From Prevotella sp. CAG:617 (lineage in GTDB: Bacteria; Bacteroidota; Bacteroidia; Bacteroidales; Bacteroidaceae): a stretch of DNA of 64,000 nucleotides. The translations under genes were made by a program, and so were the position numbers. Each line of letters opens with the position of its first letter. The stretch's first letter is position 1. The notes below the pieces were generated by a model that worked only from the letters and a program-made list of their open reading frames with translations, ran no database searches and was not told the origin of the DNA. The stretch lies in NCBI GenBank assembly GCA_000438115.1, contig FR903613.1:39828-103827 (forward strand), given 5' to 3'. Shown here in pieces: positions 37,497 to 46,911 of the stretch.

Positions 37497-40400
37497 AGCA
37501 GAATGCGCATCAAAGAAATCAAGTATTGACTTTTTTACTTCAACCTCCCCCAAACTAGACTTCATCAATACATACATATGTTCATCAGAATCTACTATTT
37601 TAAAGTAAACCTCTACATTTCCTGTATTTTCTCTCATCATAACTGCTAACTCCTCTGTCGTCTGTGAATTTAATTTATCCGGATACACAGTTACGGTAAG
37701 TTTGTTTATAAGTTTATCCTTAATTTCTGATAACAAATCTATCCCTGCAATTTTAAGTTCAAGCAAATCTTCACGGTAAGGTCTATTTTGCACCTTTGCC
37801 CGAATATAAAGAATATTTCCCTCTAAGAAGTAGTTTTTCCACTCTATCATATCGCGACCAAATAAGACAAATTCATATGACCCTGTATAATCCTCAATTA
37901 CCACTCGTCCATACGGATTTCCCTTTTTGGTCCGTCCTTCCTTATAACCAGACACAATTCCTCCTATAGTAAGTTCCCGATCCACCAGATTTTCCAAATC
38001 CTCCAATTCTTCAATTTTGGTATTGCAGATATCATGCAATATCACATAATATTCATCCAAAGGATGTGCTGTCAAATAAATTCCAACATATTCCCTTTCT
38101 TTATTCAAACGCAAAAGTTCTCCCCATTCTTGATAATCAGTAGGTGCCTCTGGTTTTTTTATTTCAACAGCCTCACTTGAACCAAATAAAGAATTTTGAG
38201 CCAAAGCCTTGTCCTGCTGATATTTTATGCCATATCGTATCAAAGTGCCTACAAAAGTTTCTCCATTATCATTTTCAGCGAAAAACTGATCTCGTGAAAT
38301 CGTTTCAAAACTATCAAATGCCCCTGAATAAATCAGACTTTCGATAGCTTTCCTATTACATTGTGTATAATTAATCCTTTCAAAGAAATCATATACAGAT
38401 TTGTACAGACCATTTTTTTCACGCTCCTCGACAATAGCTTCTACCGCAGCTTCTCCAACACCTTTTACGGCTGCCATTCCGAAGCGAATATCTCCTTTAC
38501 GATTGACACTAAACTTTAAGCGACTCTCATTTACATCAGGACAAAGTGTACGGATACCCATTGATTTACACTCATCCATCAGTTTGGTAATTTCACTAAT
38601 ATTAGTTTTATTACGTGTCATGTTTCCCGCCATATATTGCGACGGAAAATTTGCTTTTAAGTAAGCCGTTTGATAAGCTACCCAAGAATAACAGGTTGCA
38701 TGACTTTTGTTAAACGCATACGACGCGAACTTTCGCCAATCTTCCCATATCTTCTCCAAAATTTTAGGATCATAACCATTAGCCTTACCACCTTCAATAA
38801 ATTTAGGATACATGTGATTCAGCTTCTCTATCAACTTCTTACCCATTGCCTTGCGCAATGTATCACTTTCGCCGCGTGTAAAATTGGCAATAACTCTTGA
38901 AAGCAACATCACTTGCTCCTGATATACCGTTATTCCGTAGGTATCTTTCAAATACTTTTCCATGCACGGCAGATCATATTCAATGGGTTCTTTTCCATGT
39001 TTACGCGCAATAAAACTCGGAATGTAATCCATTGGTCCCGGGCGGTATAATGCATTCATTGCAATCAAATCTTCAAAAGTTGACGGTTGCAATTGCCGTA
39101 AATATTTCTGCATACCAGGAGACTCAAATTGAAACGTTCCTACCGTACGACCATCACAATATAACTGATAAGTTGCTGGATCATCTATACTGATATTGTC
39201 AATATCAATTTCGATACCTATACTTTGTCTAATATTCTCAACTGCCTCTTTTATAATGGAAAGGGTTTTCAATCCCAAAAAATCCATTTTAATTAACCCG
39301 GTCTCTTCTATGACGCGACCGTCATATTGTGTACAAAGTAATTTTTCCTTGGTATCCTTATCTTCTGCCGTTGATACGGGCACCCAATCTGATACATCAT
39401 CACGACATATAATTGTACCACAAGCGTGTACACCCGTATTGCGGATATTACCTTCCAGCATTTTGGCGAACTTAATGGTATCTGCCAACACCTTATTACT
39501 TGAAGCCTCTGCCTCCTGCAATTCCTTTGAAATGGAAATCACATTGGGAAGATTCATTTTCAAAGTCTTTCCATCAGGACCTTCAGGCATTCTATCTGGA
39601 ACTAATTTGCATAAACGGTTACTTTCCTCCAGAGGCAATTTCTGAACACGGGCCACATCTTTCAATGCTAACTTTGTAGCCATCTTACCATAAGTAATAA
39701 TATGAGCAACTTTCTCTGCACCATATTTTTGTGTTACCCAATTTAAAACTCTACCACGCCCGTCATCATCAAAATCCACATCTATATCAGGTAAAGAGAT
39801 ACGGTCTGGGTTCAAAAAACGTTCAAACAGCAAATCATATTTAATAGGATCTATTTGCGTAATTCCCAAACAATAAGCTACAACTGACCCCGCAGCCGAC
39901 CCACGACCAGGACCGACTGACACCCCTAAATCATTACGAGCCGCATTTATATAATCCTGAACTATCAAGAAATACCCCGGAAATCCCATTGTTTTCATGA
40001 TGTATAGTTCAAAATTTATTCGTTCGGTCACCTCCTCAGAAAGTTCTTCACCATACCGCCGATGAGCACCCTCATAAGCTAATTTGGACAGGTAGTCGGC
40101 CTCCAACTTAATTCTATATAACTTTTCATAACCGCCTAGATGTTCAATTTTCTTTTTACCAGCTTCTTCATCAATCACCACATTTCCATGCTCATCGCGA
40201 GTAAATTCTTCATAGAGATCCTGTTTCGTATACTTTTCCCTATACATTTCTTCCGTACCGAAATCCTCTGGAATTGCAAAATTAGGCATAATGGGGGCAT
40301 GATCAATGCTATATACCTCAATCTTATCCAAAATCTCGCATGTATTCTCCAAAGCTTCTGGTATATCCTCAAAAACATGATTCATCTCAGCTTGAGTTTT

Positions 40401-41309
40401 AAACCATTCCTGCTTGGTATATAACATACGTTTAGGATCATCCAAATCACGGCCTGTTGACAAACAAATCAAACGATCATGAGCCTCAGCATTCTCTTCA
40501 TTTACAAAATGACTATCATTTGAGCACATCAATTTGATCTGATGTTTATGCGCTAATTCCACCAGTTGTCTGTTTACTTTTTGCTGTAGAGGAAACGTTT
40601 CACGATTCGCACGCTGGTTAGGATCCTTAACCTCATGACGTTGTAATTCCAAATAATAATCATCGCCAAAACACTTTTTGAACCACAATACAGCTTCCTC
40701 TGCGGCTTCCAAATTACCGGACAGAATCTTTTGTGGAACCTCTCCGCCTATACAAGCAGAACAAACAATTAGTCCCTCGCGATATTTTTCCAATTCCGCA
40801 TGATCTGTTCTTGGACGCATATAAAATCCATCAACCCAAGCGTGTGACACCAACTTAATGAGGTTATGATATCCTTTCTCATTTTTTGCCAATACAATTA
40901 AGTGCCATCCAGACTGGTCCTCCTTGCATTCCTTAGTACGCATTCCGCGACGAGCCACATACATTTCACAGCCAAAAATAGGTTTAAATTCTGCTTCGCG
41001 CTTTTTGGTAGCAATCTGCTGCTCCAAAGCCTTTTGGGCCTCCTCACGTGTAGCATATTCGCCAAAATCTTCTGCTGTGTCCAAGGCTAACAGTTTCTCT
41101 TGCAAATCCTTTAAGGCAGACTGTACAGATTTTCGTTTTGATTTAACATAGTTGTAAAACTCCTTGATACCCATCATGTTACCATGATCTGTAACGGCCA
41201 TACCTCGCATTCCATCTTTCAGAGCCTTTTCTACCAAATTTGGAATAGACGCCTGACCGTCAAGTATGGAATATTGAGTATGCACGTGCAGATGAACAAA
41301 GTCTTTCAT
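37476..41309 (-). CDS. dnaE: DNA polymerase III subunit alpha
   Basis: 1,277 aa, C-family replicative polymerase. N-terminal PHP domain (HLHVHTQYSILDG at 6-18, VTDHGNM), palm with catalytic aspartates in PDIDVDFDDDGR, and KMDFLGLKTLSI, fingers with GPGRGSAAGS, FNKSHATCYSWVAYQTAYLKANFP, then helix-hairpin-helix and an OB domain (GIVSGYKEGRTKKGNPYGRV). It is about 100 residues longer than E. coli DnaE, including an inserted helical stretch at about 60-100 in the PHP region (QKALEQQIATKKREAEF). A TAATTTTG box lies 48 bp upstream. Confidence 0.97.
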   Translation of the reverse strand: MKDFVHLHVHTQYSILDGQASIPNLVEKALKDGMRGMAVTDHGNMMGIKEFYNYVKSKRKSVQSALKDLQEKLLALDTAEDFGEYATREEAQKALEQQIATKKREAEFKPIFGCEMYVARRGMRTKECKEDQSGWHLIVLAKNEKGYHNLIKLVSHAWVDGFYMRPRTDHAELEKYREGLIVCSACIGGEVPQKILSGNLEAAEEAVLWFKKCFGDDYYLELQRHEVKDPNQRANRETFPLQQKVNRQLVELAHKHQIKLMCSNDSHFVNEENAEAHDRLICLSTGRDLDDPKRMLYTKQEWFKTQAEMNHVFEDIPEALENTCEILDKIEVYSIDHAPIMPNFAIPEDFGTEEMYREKYTKQDLYEEFTRDEHGNVVIDEEAGKKKIEHLGGYEKLYRIKLEADYLSKLAYEGAHRRYGEELSEEVTERINFELYIMKTMGFPGYFLIVQDYINAARNDLGVSVGPGRGSAAGSVVAYCLGITQIDPIKYDLLFERFLNPDRISLPDIDVDFDDDGRGRVLNWVTQKYGAEKVAHIITYGKMATKLALKDVARVQKLPLEESNRLCKLVPDRMPEGPDGKTLKMNLPNVISISKELQEAEASSNKVLADTIKFAKMLEGNIRNTGVHACGTIICRDDVSDWVPVSTAEDKDTKEKLLCTQYDGRVIEETGLIKMDFLGLKTLSIIKEAVENIRQSIGIEIDIDNISIDDPATYQLYCDGRTVGTFQFESPGMQKYLRQLQPSTFEDLIAMNALYRPGPMDYIPSFIARKHGKEPIEYDLPCMEKYLKDTYGITVYQEQVMLLSRVIANFTRGESDTLRKAMGKKLIEKLNHMYPKFIEGGKANGYDPKILEKIWEDWRKFASYAFNKSHATCYSWVAYQTAYLKANFPSQYMAGNMTRNKTNISEITKLMDECKSMGIRTLCPDVNESRLKFSVNRKGDIRFGMAAVKGVGEAAVEAIVEEREKNGLYKSVYDFFERINYTQCNRKAIESLIYSGAFDSFETISRDQFFAENDNGETFVGTLIRYGIKYQQDKALAQNSLFGSSEAVEIKKPEAPTDYQEWGELLRLNKEREYVGIYLTAHPLDEYYVILHDICNTKIEELEDLENLVDRELTIGGIVSGYKEGRTKKGNPYGRVVIEDYTGSYEFVLFGRDMIEWKNYFLEGNILYIRAKVQNRPYREDLLELKIAGIDLLSEIKDKLINKLTVTVYPDKLNSQTTEELAVMMRENTGNVEVYFKIVDSDEHMYVLMKSSLGEVEVKKSILDFFDAHSAFEYKIN

Positions 41310-41547
41310 ATCGCGCTCTTTTATTTTTCTAAACCTAAACTTACTTCATAAGTATGCAAAATTACACAAAATCAGCGGATTTCCCTTACCTATTTCAGTA
41401 TTATAAACCAAGATAATACCAAACAAGCGCATCTTGACTAACAATCTTTCCGGGCCATCCATCTGCAAGAAACCAACATCCAAATCTTCCTTGATATCTT
41501 CCGTCTTTCCTTTATCAAGGAACATATACACCAATCCATTTAGCGCA
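41310..41547. other. Gap upstream of dnaE with open minus-strand frame
   Basis: Besides the dnaE promoter, the minus strand has an open frame of about 60 codons (ending TAC TTA TGA near 41346) with coding-like segments such as FLDKGKTEDIKEDLDVGF. It has only TTG, GTG or internal ATG starts, and is out of frame with the small ORF at 41548-41712. It may be the decayed tail of a lost gene. Confidence 0.3.
41357..41364 (-). promoter_or_regulatory. -7 element for dnaE
   Basis: TAATTTTG on the minus strand matches TAnnTTTG, with a predicted start near 41350 and a leader of about 41 nt. No well-spaced -33. Confidence 0.5.
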
Positions 41548-41712
41548 TTACTTTATAGTCTCCTTCGATATATAATTATTAATTTCCGCCTCTGTCTCAT
41601 ATTTTTCACGTTCGCCATTCAACCTCTCCGATATCTGTAACAAATCGGACTCAAGTGATACGAAACAAATGACGATAAAGCACCTTTTTTCATATTCAGA
41701 ATTGTTCGTCAT
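41548..41712 (-). CDS. Possible 54-aa ORF overlapping the S41 peptidase stop (ATGA)
   Basis: 54 codons starting at an ATG that shares ATGA with the peptidase stop codon, the usual sign of translational coupling. Composition is coding-like: the first third is hydrophobic (CFIVICFVSL), the rest charged and helical (ISERLNGEREKYETEAEINNYISKE). I recognise no family. It could be a real small membrane or regulatory protein, or the front piece of a gene whose remainder (next frame, to about 41346) was lost by frameshift. Confidence 0.35.
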   Translation of the reverse strand: MTNNSEYEKRCFIVICFVSLESDLLQISERLNGEREKYETEAEINNYISKETIK

Positions 41713-42977
41713 TCATAGAATTTAGCAAATGTAATATAATAATCTATCTTAGAATTAGGCAATGTAAATGGCAGGAAATTACCGAAATAAACAGTGGGAC
41801 AACCAGTTTCTCCTTCTACACTCGCAATACCTAATTTATTCATTACGTGTGCAAAAGACGATGCACCAGAATAAGTCTTATTATTTACAAGCACAATTAT
41901 TTTTCCTCGATATAGATTAGCTTCTTTCCTATTATCTTCAATAAGAGATTCTTTTACGACAAAAAGTTCTCCATCCGGTATATTACAAATTTGACTATAT
42001 ATTTCCGGATGCCTTTCTTTATTATAAGCCTTAGAATATGTACTAACCTTTATCTGACTTTTGGAATAGAGTACATACTCTGGATGTGGAAAATATGAAA
42101 TCAATCTTTCCACACACTGGCTTGAACCACCTGTGTTATTACGCATATCAATTATTATCTCAGGTATTTTTCTATAATTTATTTCCTTAAAGACAGAATC
42201 ACAGAACTCTTTCAACGCTTTTTCATTATACACATTACGAATAATGAGAGTTGCCTGCGTATAATCTGAAGAAAACTTGCAACTAAAACTTTCAGGTTTA
42301 TTTTTAGATAGCCTTTCCCTTCTAACCTTCATTGCCATACTTTGTGGCACTCCTTCCAAATGCTTCTTCTCTATTGTATTACCATGTTTTACCATAAACA
42401 CATATGAATCATCCCATCTGTACATATGCCAAAACAAGAGGGACAAATAAGTATTTACTGCAGCTTCTTTAATTCCGTTATCTTTTTCTGATCCCCAAAG
42501 ATCATATGCCTTTTTTAGTATATCTTTTGAGTCAACACCATTGATACTGAAAATGGTATCTCCTTCGTTGAATCCTGAATTCATCACTATTGGATAATCT
42601 ACAACAAAGACATTTTCGACCGCTTTTATACGCAATGGCATGGTTTTGCCATCTTTCTTTACATAAGAAACAAAATCTGAAGTAATAGGAGGTAACATCA
42701 TACTATGACCATCTTTTATATTTGCTATAAAAGGAGCAATTTTAAAATAAAAGTCCGATATTTTTATAGAATCAGTCATAGAAGCCTTAATTTTCATTTT
42801 ATTGTTCTCATATTCTTTTTTCGACTGATACAAATAAAGATCAGGATGTACACTTTCCAACTTTGAGCATAAATCATCAAAATCAGAAATTTGTTGGGCT
42901 GGACTTAATTTTTGCCCAAAGGCAGTACTGCACAGAAATAGAACGAGCACGGCATATATTATGATTTTATTTTTCAT
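41709..42977 (-). CDS. Secreted S41 (C-terminal processing-type) peptidase
   Basis: 422 aa from MKNKIIIYAVLVLFLCSTAFG-Q, a signal peptide with clear cleavage. An ATG at 43037 would put 20 extra residues ahead of it. The S41 core is in the second half: IIDMRNNTGGSS, and the nucleophile segment KTYSGASSFAHVMN, followed by GETGCPTVYFGN. A degenerate PDZ-like part lies between (FSINGVDSKDILKKAYDLW). Probably periplasmic. The usual Lys of the Ser/Lys dyad is not obvious by eye, so activity is inferred. Confidence 0.78.
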   Translation of the reverse strand: MKNKIIIYAVLVLFLCSTAFGQKLSPAQQISDFDDLCSKLESVHPDLYLYQSKKEYENNKMKIKASMTDSIKISDFYFKIAPFIANIKDGHSMMLPPITSDFVSYVKKDGKTMPLRIKAVENVFVVDYPIVMNSGFNEGDTIFSINGVDSKDILKKAYDLWGSEKDNGIKEAAVNTYLSLLFWHMYRWDDSYVFMVKHGNTIEKKHLEGVPQSMAMKVRRERLSKNKPESFSCKFSSDYTQATLIIRNVYNEKALKEFCDSVFKEINYRKIPEIIIDMRNNTGGSSQCVERLISYFPHPEYVLYSKSQIKVSTYSKAYNKERHPEIYSQICNIPDGELFVVKESLIEDNRKEANLYRGKIIVLVNNKTYSGASSFAHVMNKLGIASVEGETGCPTVYFGNFLPFTLPNSKIDYYITFAKFYE

Positions 42978-43193
42978 ATAATCACCAACTTTAATGTAGG
43001 CACAAAATTCTTCATATAAAGATTTGAATAATTCCATTGTTCAACTCTCATTGAATGACTTAAATCCCTACTTTTATTTAATTGCCCTAAAATAGTAAGA
43101 AAAATACATTTAAAATAATTTGGCTTACTCTTTTTATACTCTACAGAAGAATTCGCACTCCGAAGTTATCCTCCTCTAATGAAGTACAATCCC

Positions 43194-43226
43194 AAAAGCC
43201 AAATGGAAAATTTCCATTCGGCTTTT
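43194..43226. terminator. Hairpin after the MFS pseudogene
   Basis: AAAAGCC-AAATGGAAA pairs with TTTCCATT-CGGCTTTT across a tight loop. The stem ends in A/T runs, suiting a terminator for either strand; the leftward pseudogene ends 26 bp away. Confidence 0.55.
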
Positions 43227-43251
43227 TGATTATTCTTAAGAAAAACAGAAA

Positions 43252-44075
43252 TTACGACTGCTTAGAATAACGCACCATAGCATATGTCCTACGCAAGGCA
43301 ATGCAAGTAAAAAATAGTGCACACACCGAACCAATCAAAAAAGCAGTTCCTGTAGAGGTCAAGATATTTCCCAATCCCACAAGTGGAGAAATGATACCGC
43401 CAAAAGCAAATCCCGAAGCTCCAAGCAAGGCAGATGCTACACCGGCATTGGCTCGCACACAATTCATAGCCAATGTATTTGACGCTGTAAAAGTTAGGCC
43501 CAACATAAAGAGCAAAACCACCAATAACGACTCATATATCCAAAAGTTGCAATCTAGACAGAGCGCTATAAAGAGCACCGTAGAAACAACCGTCATACCA
43601 ATGCTGCCTCGCAATACGGCAATCTCAGGATGCGAAAAACGTACCGTCATAGCCGAAGCCAACACCATGGATACAGCATTGATGCCAAAACCACAAACTG
43701 AACATCATGGGCGAAAATCCATAATATTGCTGCATGATAAAGGAGGCTGAAGATATATTAGCAAACAAAACAACCTGGCTGAAGGCATACAACAAAACAT
43801 AACATACGAAGCGCTGATTATGAATAACCTCTGAAAATCCAAGATAAACGCCCTTCCAACTGGCATGCTGACGGCGGGAAGCCGGAAGCGATTCACGCAA
43901 ATTCAGGCTACCCAATAAGAGGAAAAACCTAAAGCTAACAATACCCAGAATATTCCTTACCAACCTACACTGTCGGTCATACTGCCTCCGACAATTGGAG
44001 CAGCCACCGGAGCCACACCTTTAATGAATACGAAATGACAAAACCTTCGGCACCGATCATTCCCTGTAACAATTA
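43252..44075 (-). pseudogene. Decayed MFS drug transporter (Bcr/CflA-like), 5' truncated and frameshifted
   Basis: Three overlapping frames carry consecutive pieces of one 12-helix transporter. In order: GAEGFVISYSLK then GVAPVAAPIVGGS (43960-44060), GIFWVLLALGF and FLLLGSLNLRESLPASRR (about 43625-43963), and SMVLASAMTVRF to the end (43252-43668). At least two frameshifts and an in-frame stop after GGSMTDSVGW break it, and roughly the first 120 residues are missing. APVxAPxxGG and the following W-x-IFW-L are typical of the Bcr/CflA group. The last frame (138 codons) is open, so decay may be recent, or there may be sequencing errors. Confidence 0.75.
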
Positions 44076-44201
44076 GATGAAAGTTTTTTAGCAAAAAAAA
44101 ACCTAATGAATTACAATGATAAATTCTTGCATACAACAAAGTAAATTTTTCTTAGCAAAATAGGAATAGTAATCTGATATACGAGCTACTGTAATAAAAC
44201 T

Positions 44202-45104
44202 CTAATCTTTATCTAAGACCTCGCTTTTTAAAATCAAAGTAAATTTTCTGGCGCCAATATCTGACAAATGATCTGGATCATAAAAATCATCTTCCACAAA
44301 TCGTTTGTCCTTTAAATAATCATAATACTTGACTTCAGGAATTTTACGGATGACCTCATACATTTTATTCAATTGCCTTTTATCAAGATTATCATAATAA
44401 GTATGCCATGCAGGTGTAGTAATAAGAATTAATTTAATATTCCTCAATTTGCAATAGGATACAATTTTATCAAGATAAAAACAATTTTCTTCCAAATAAC
44501 TCCAATCTTCCGCAGTATGCTTTTTTACAACAGCCATAGAATTCGCATTATCAATGTCCCGAATCTTATTGGCTAATGAATATCCCATCCCCCAACCTAA
44601 ACTGTCGCATTTTATATTGCTTCTTCCTAATAACCAATTTCTCAGTTTTCCAAAATAGACCGATAAATGAAACATTTCTGCACTGTATTTAGAAAAACCG
44701 GGATGATAAGGACAATCCATATAAATTTTATAATACAATTCATAATACCATTCATCGCCATCTTCAAAACTTTTGTCGAATAGCGTAAAATATGAAATAG
44801 GGAGAATAACAGTTTTCAGATTGAGACAAAGATTGCCATACTTCTCCAACATAAAATAATCATATTTCGGATTTTGAGAAACATTAGCCAGATTATACAG
44901 TGAATCAACATATTCTGGACGTACCCCGTAATACGTATGCGAACTTCCCAATATGATGGAATTAATGTTTTGTGAGTGTTCCATCATCCATTTATTTTTT
45001 ACCTTATACGGATTTGACATGGTTCTTACCAAAAATTCACCCAATATTAGGGTTGTAATAATGGTACAACACAATAATGTCGACAATAACAAAAACTTCT
45101 TCAT
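44202..45104 (-). CDS. SGNH-like protein paired with MBOAT acyltransferase
   Basis: 300 aa with an N-terminal membrane anchor or signal (about 4-22). An SGNH-hydrolase-like pattern is seen: ILGSSHTYYG (Ser54/55) near the start and YDPDHLSDIGARKF with Asp276/278-His279 near the end, as in AlgJ/AlgX/DltD-like companions of MBOAT proteins. It starts 3 bp after the MBOAT gene. It probably completes transfer of an O-acyl group to an exported glycan in the periplasm; the acceptor is unknown. Confidence 0.72.
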   Translation of the reverse strand: MKKFLLLSTLLCCTIITTLILGEFLVRTMSNPYKVKNKWMMEHSQNINSIILGSSHTYYGVRPEYVDSLYNLANVSQNPKYDYFMLEKYGNLCLNLKTVILPISYFTLFDKSFEDGDEWYYELYYKIYMDCPYHPGFSKYSAEMFHLSVYFGKLRNWLLGRSNIKCDSLGWGMGYSLANKIRDIDNANSMAVVKKHTAEDWSYLEENCFYLDKIVSYCKLRNIKLILITTPAWHTYYDNLDKRQLNKMYEVIRKIPEVKYYDYLKDKRFVEDDFYDPDHLSDIGARKFTLILKSEVLDKD

Positions 45105-45107
45105 TCT

Positions 45108-46553
45108 TTAGAATTGAAAATAAATAAACGTCTCCGACTCCCCCTTTAATGCTAAGATTGCAAAAACCAAAACATAATAAAGAGAAAATCTGACAAGTCT
45201 GTACTTCCATATTCCTCGTTCCGTTATTTGCAAGCCATGTTGTTTATCACGTTGCAACCATTCAACAATCAATAGCACAGAAATGTATAATAAGACTTTC
45301 CTTCCGTAAGGAACAGAGGCTATATGAAACTCTGTAACCATTCTGAATATATAATCCCAAGCTTGCGTAATGTTTTCCGCACGGAATATAATCCATCCAA
45401 TAACCACCAGGAAAAAAGTAATTGCCATTTGAATAAATTCCTTAATTGACGGCAACAAATTTCTGTTTGCCACAATATTGGTATGCTTACGATTCTGTCC
45501 GAAAAGCATTAACGGGAAAAACAATAAAGCATGATAAAGGCCCCATATTACAAAAGTCCAGTTTGCACCATGCCACAACCCGCTTACAAGAAAAATAATC
45601 ATCGTATTGCGCATCACCTTCCATTTGGCACAACGACTACCCCCTAATGGTATATAAACATAGTCGCGAAACCATGTAGTAAGTGAAATATGCCATTTTC
45701 GCCAAAATTCAGCTATGTCACGCGAAAAATAAGGAAAGCTGAAATTTCGCATCAGATTGATGCCAAAAAGACGAGCTGTACCTATAGCAATGTCTGAATA
45801 GCCCGAAAAATCACCATAAATTTGAAACGCAAATAAAATTGCGCCCCACAATAAAGTTATCCCGTCCTGATTGGCATAATCATTCCATATATCATTAACA
45901 ATAAGGGCGCAATTGTCTGCCACAACCATTTTTTTGAAAAAGCCCCATAAAATCTGCCGACAACCATCTACAGCTTTTGCATAATTAAAATTACGGGGAA
46001 CATAAAATTGTGGCAATAGGTTGACACCACGCTCTATCGGTCCTGCTACAAGCTGTGGGAAAAAGCTGATATATGCAAAAAAGGCAACAATATCCTTACA
46101 GGCAGGCATCTTTTTCTGATATACATCAATACTATAACTTAATGCCTGGAAAGTGTAGAAGCTAATTCCTACGGGGAGCACCAGATTGAGTGTCCATGTG
46201 CATTCTACGTTACATCCGACGGAATGTAGTAATGCAATGAAACTATCAATAAAAAAATTATAGTACTTGAATACACACAGTATGAAAAGATTGATCAAGA
46301 TATTCGCATAAAGGGCAATTTTACCGCTTCCGGCTTTGATATTATTTAATTTTTCTGTCAGAATTCCACTGAAAAAACTACACAAGGTAGTGAATGCTAT
46401 CAAATACAAAAATGAAGTCTCCCACCATCCGTAAAAAATATAACTGACAATAACAAGGAATAAATTCTGTATTTTCAAATGCTTGAATACAAGCCAATAT
46501 AATAAAAATACGACAGGCAAGTATATCAAAAATTCGAATGAATTGAATAACAT
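45108..46553 (-). CDS. MBOAT-family membrane O-acyltransferase (AlgI/DltB-like)
   Basis: 481 aa from MLFNSFEFLIYLPVVFLLYW; an ATG at 46580 overlaps the promoter, so the shorter start is chosen. Many membrane helices. The MBOAT core is clear: the QLVAGPIERG region, FWRKWHISLTTWFRDYVYIPLGG, and the catalytic-type His in SGLWHGANWTFVIWGLYH. These proteins pass acyl groups, usually acetyl, across the membrane to glycans such as alginate. No alginate genes are near. Partner: the SGNH-like gene 3 bp downstream. Confidence 0.93.
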   Translation of the reverse strand: MLFNSFEFLIYLPVVFLLYWLVFKHLKIQNLFLVIVSYIFYGWWETSFLYLIAFTTLCSFFSGILTEKLNNIKAGSGKIALYANILINLFILCVFKYYNFFIDSFIALLHSVGCNVECTWTLNLVLPVGISFYTFQALSYSIDVYQKKMPACKDIVAFFAYISFFPQLVAGPIERGVNLLPQFYVPRNFNYAKAVDGCRQILWGFFKKMVVADNCALIVNDIWNDYANQDGITLLWGAILFAFQIYGDFSGYSDIAIGTARLFGINLMRNFSFPYFSRDIAEFWRKWHISLTTWFRDYVYIPLGGSRCAKWKVMRNTMIIFLVSGLWHGANWTFVIWGLYHALLFFPLMLFGQNRKHTNIVANRNLLPSIKEFIQMAITFFLVVIGWIIFRAENITQAWDYIFRMVTEFHIASVPYGRKVLLYISVLLIVEWLQRDKQHGLQITERGIWKYRLVRFSLYYVLVFAILALKGESETFIYFQF

Positions 46554-46579
46554 AATATGAACTTTAACATCAAAGCCCA

Positions 46580-46611
46580 CAAAAGTACGGTTTAATCATG
46601 AAAACAGCAAA
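46580..46611 (-). promoter_or_regulatory. Promoter of the MBOAT-SGNH pair
   Basis: TACTTTTG at 46580-46587 (-7) and TTTG at 46608-46611 (-33) on the minus strand, 20 bp apart. Predicted start near 46573, leader about 20 nt. Confidence 0.65.
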
Positions 46612-46884
46612 AAATGATCTTCTTTTCCGAACTATAATCAGTCTTTTTCGTAAAATATATTTTCTGTAAGCATAAAAAGTTGATCCGGAATAAGATTTAG
46701 CAACTCGTTAGAATTCCAGACCTTCCATACCGCACGCCTCTGTCATAATCAGTTTGAGATTCAACCAAGGATTGATAATAACAAGTGGCAAAACTTGATT
46801 TTTTCAAACGTATTCTGGTCAACCTCCCAAAGTTCCTACGACCAATTACTTTAACTCACTTTTCCATTTATCACTTTTTATTCG
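46612..46884. other. Divergent gap between MBOAT and AraC genes
   Basis: About 270 bp. It holds no gene I can support. On the minus strand a short frame ending at 46709 reads PWLNLKLIMTEACGMEGLEF and looks like the C-terminal end of a lost protein, but there is no start and the family is not recognised. Confidence 0.3.
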
Positions 46885-46892
46885 TACTTTCG
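46885..46892 (+). promoter_or_regulatory. Possible -7 element for the AraC-type regulator
   Basis: TACTTTCG matches TAnnTTTG at seven of eight positions, 19 bp upstream of the ATG at 46912. Predicted start near 46899. Confidence 0.3.
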
Positions 46893-46911
46893 TAATTGAA
46901 AACCTTGCTAT

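Noticed and set aside
39196..39645. 149-codon open frame antisense to dnaE
   Set aside because: Covers the dnaE catalytic region on the opposite strand; no recognisable family and no promoter-like element ahead of it.
43301..43750. 149-codon plus-strand frame over the MFS remnant
   Set aside because: The minus strand carries clear transporter helices in the same place; the plus frame is Ala/Pro/Lys-rich antisense sequence.
46709..46812. Minus-strand frame ending TEACGMEGLEF
   Set aside because: It looks like the end of a protein, but there is no start, the frame is short and I cannot name a family; mentioned in the gap entry only.
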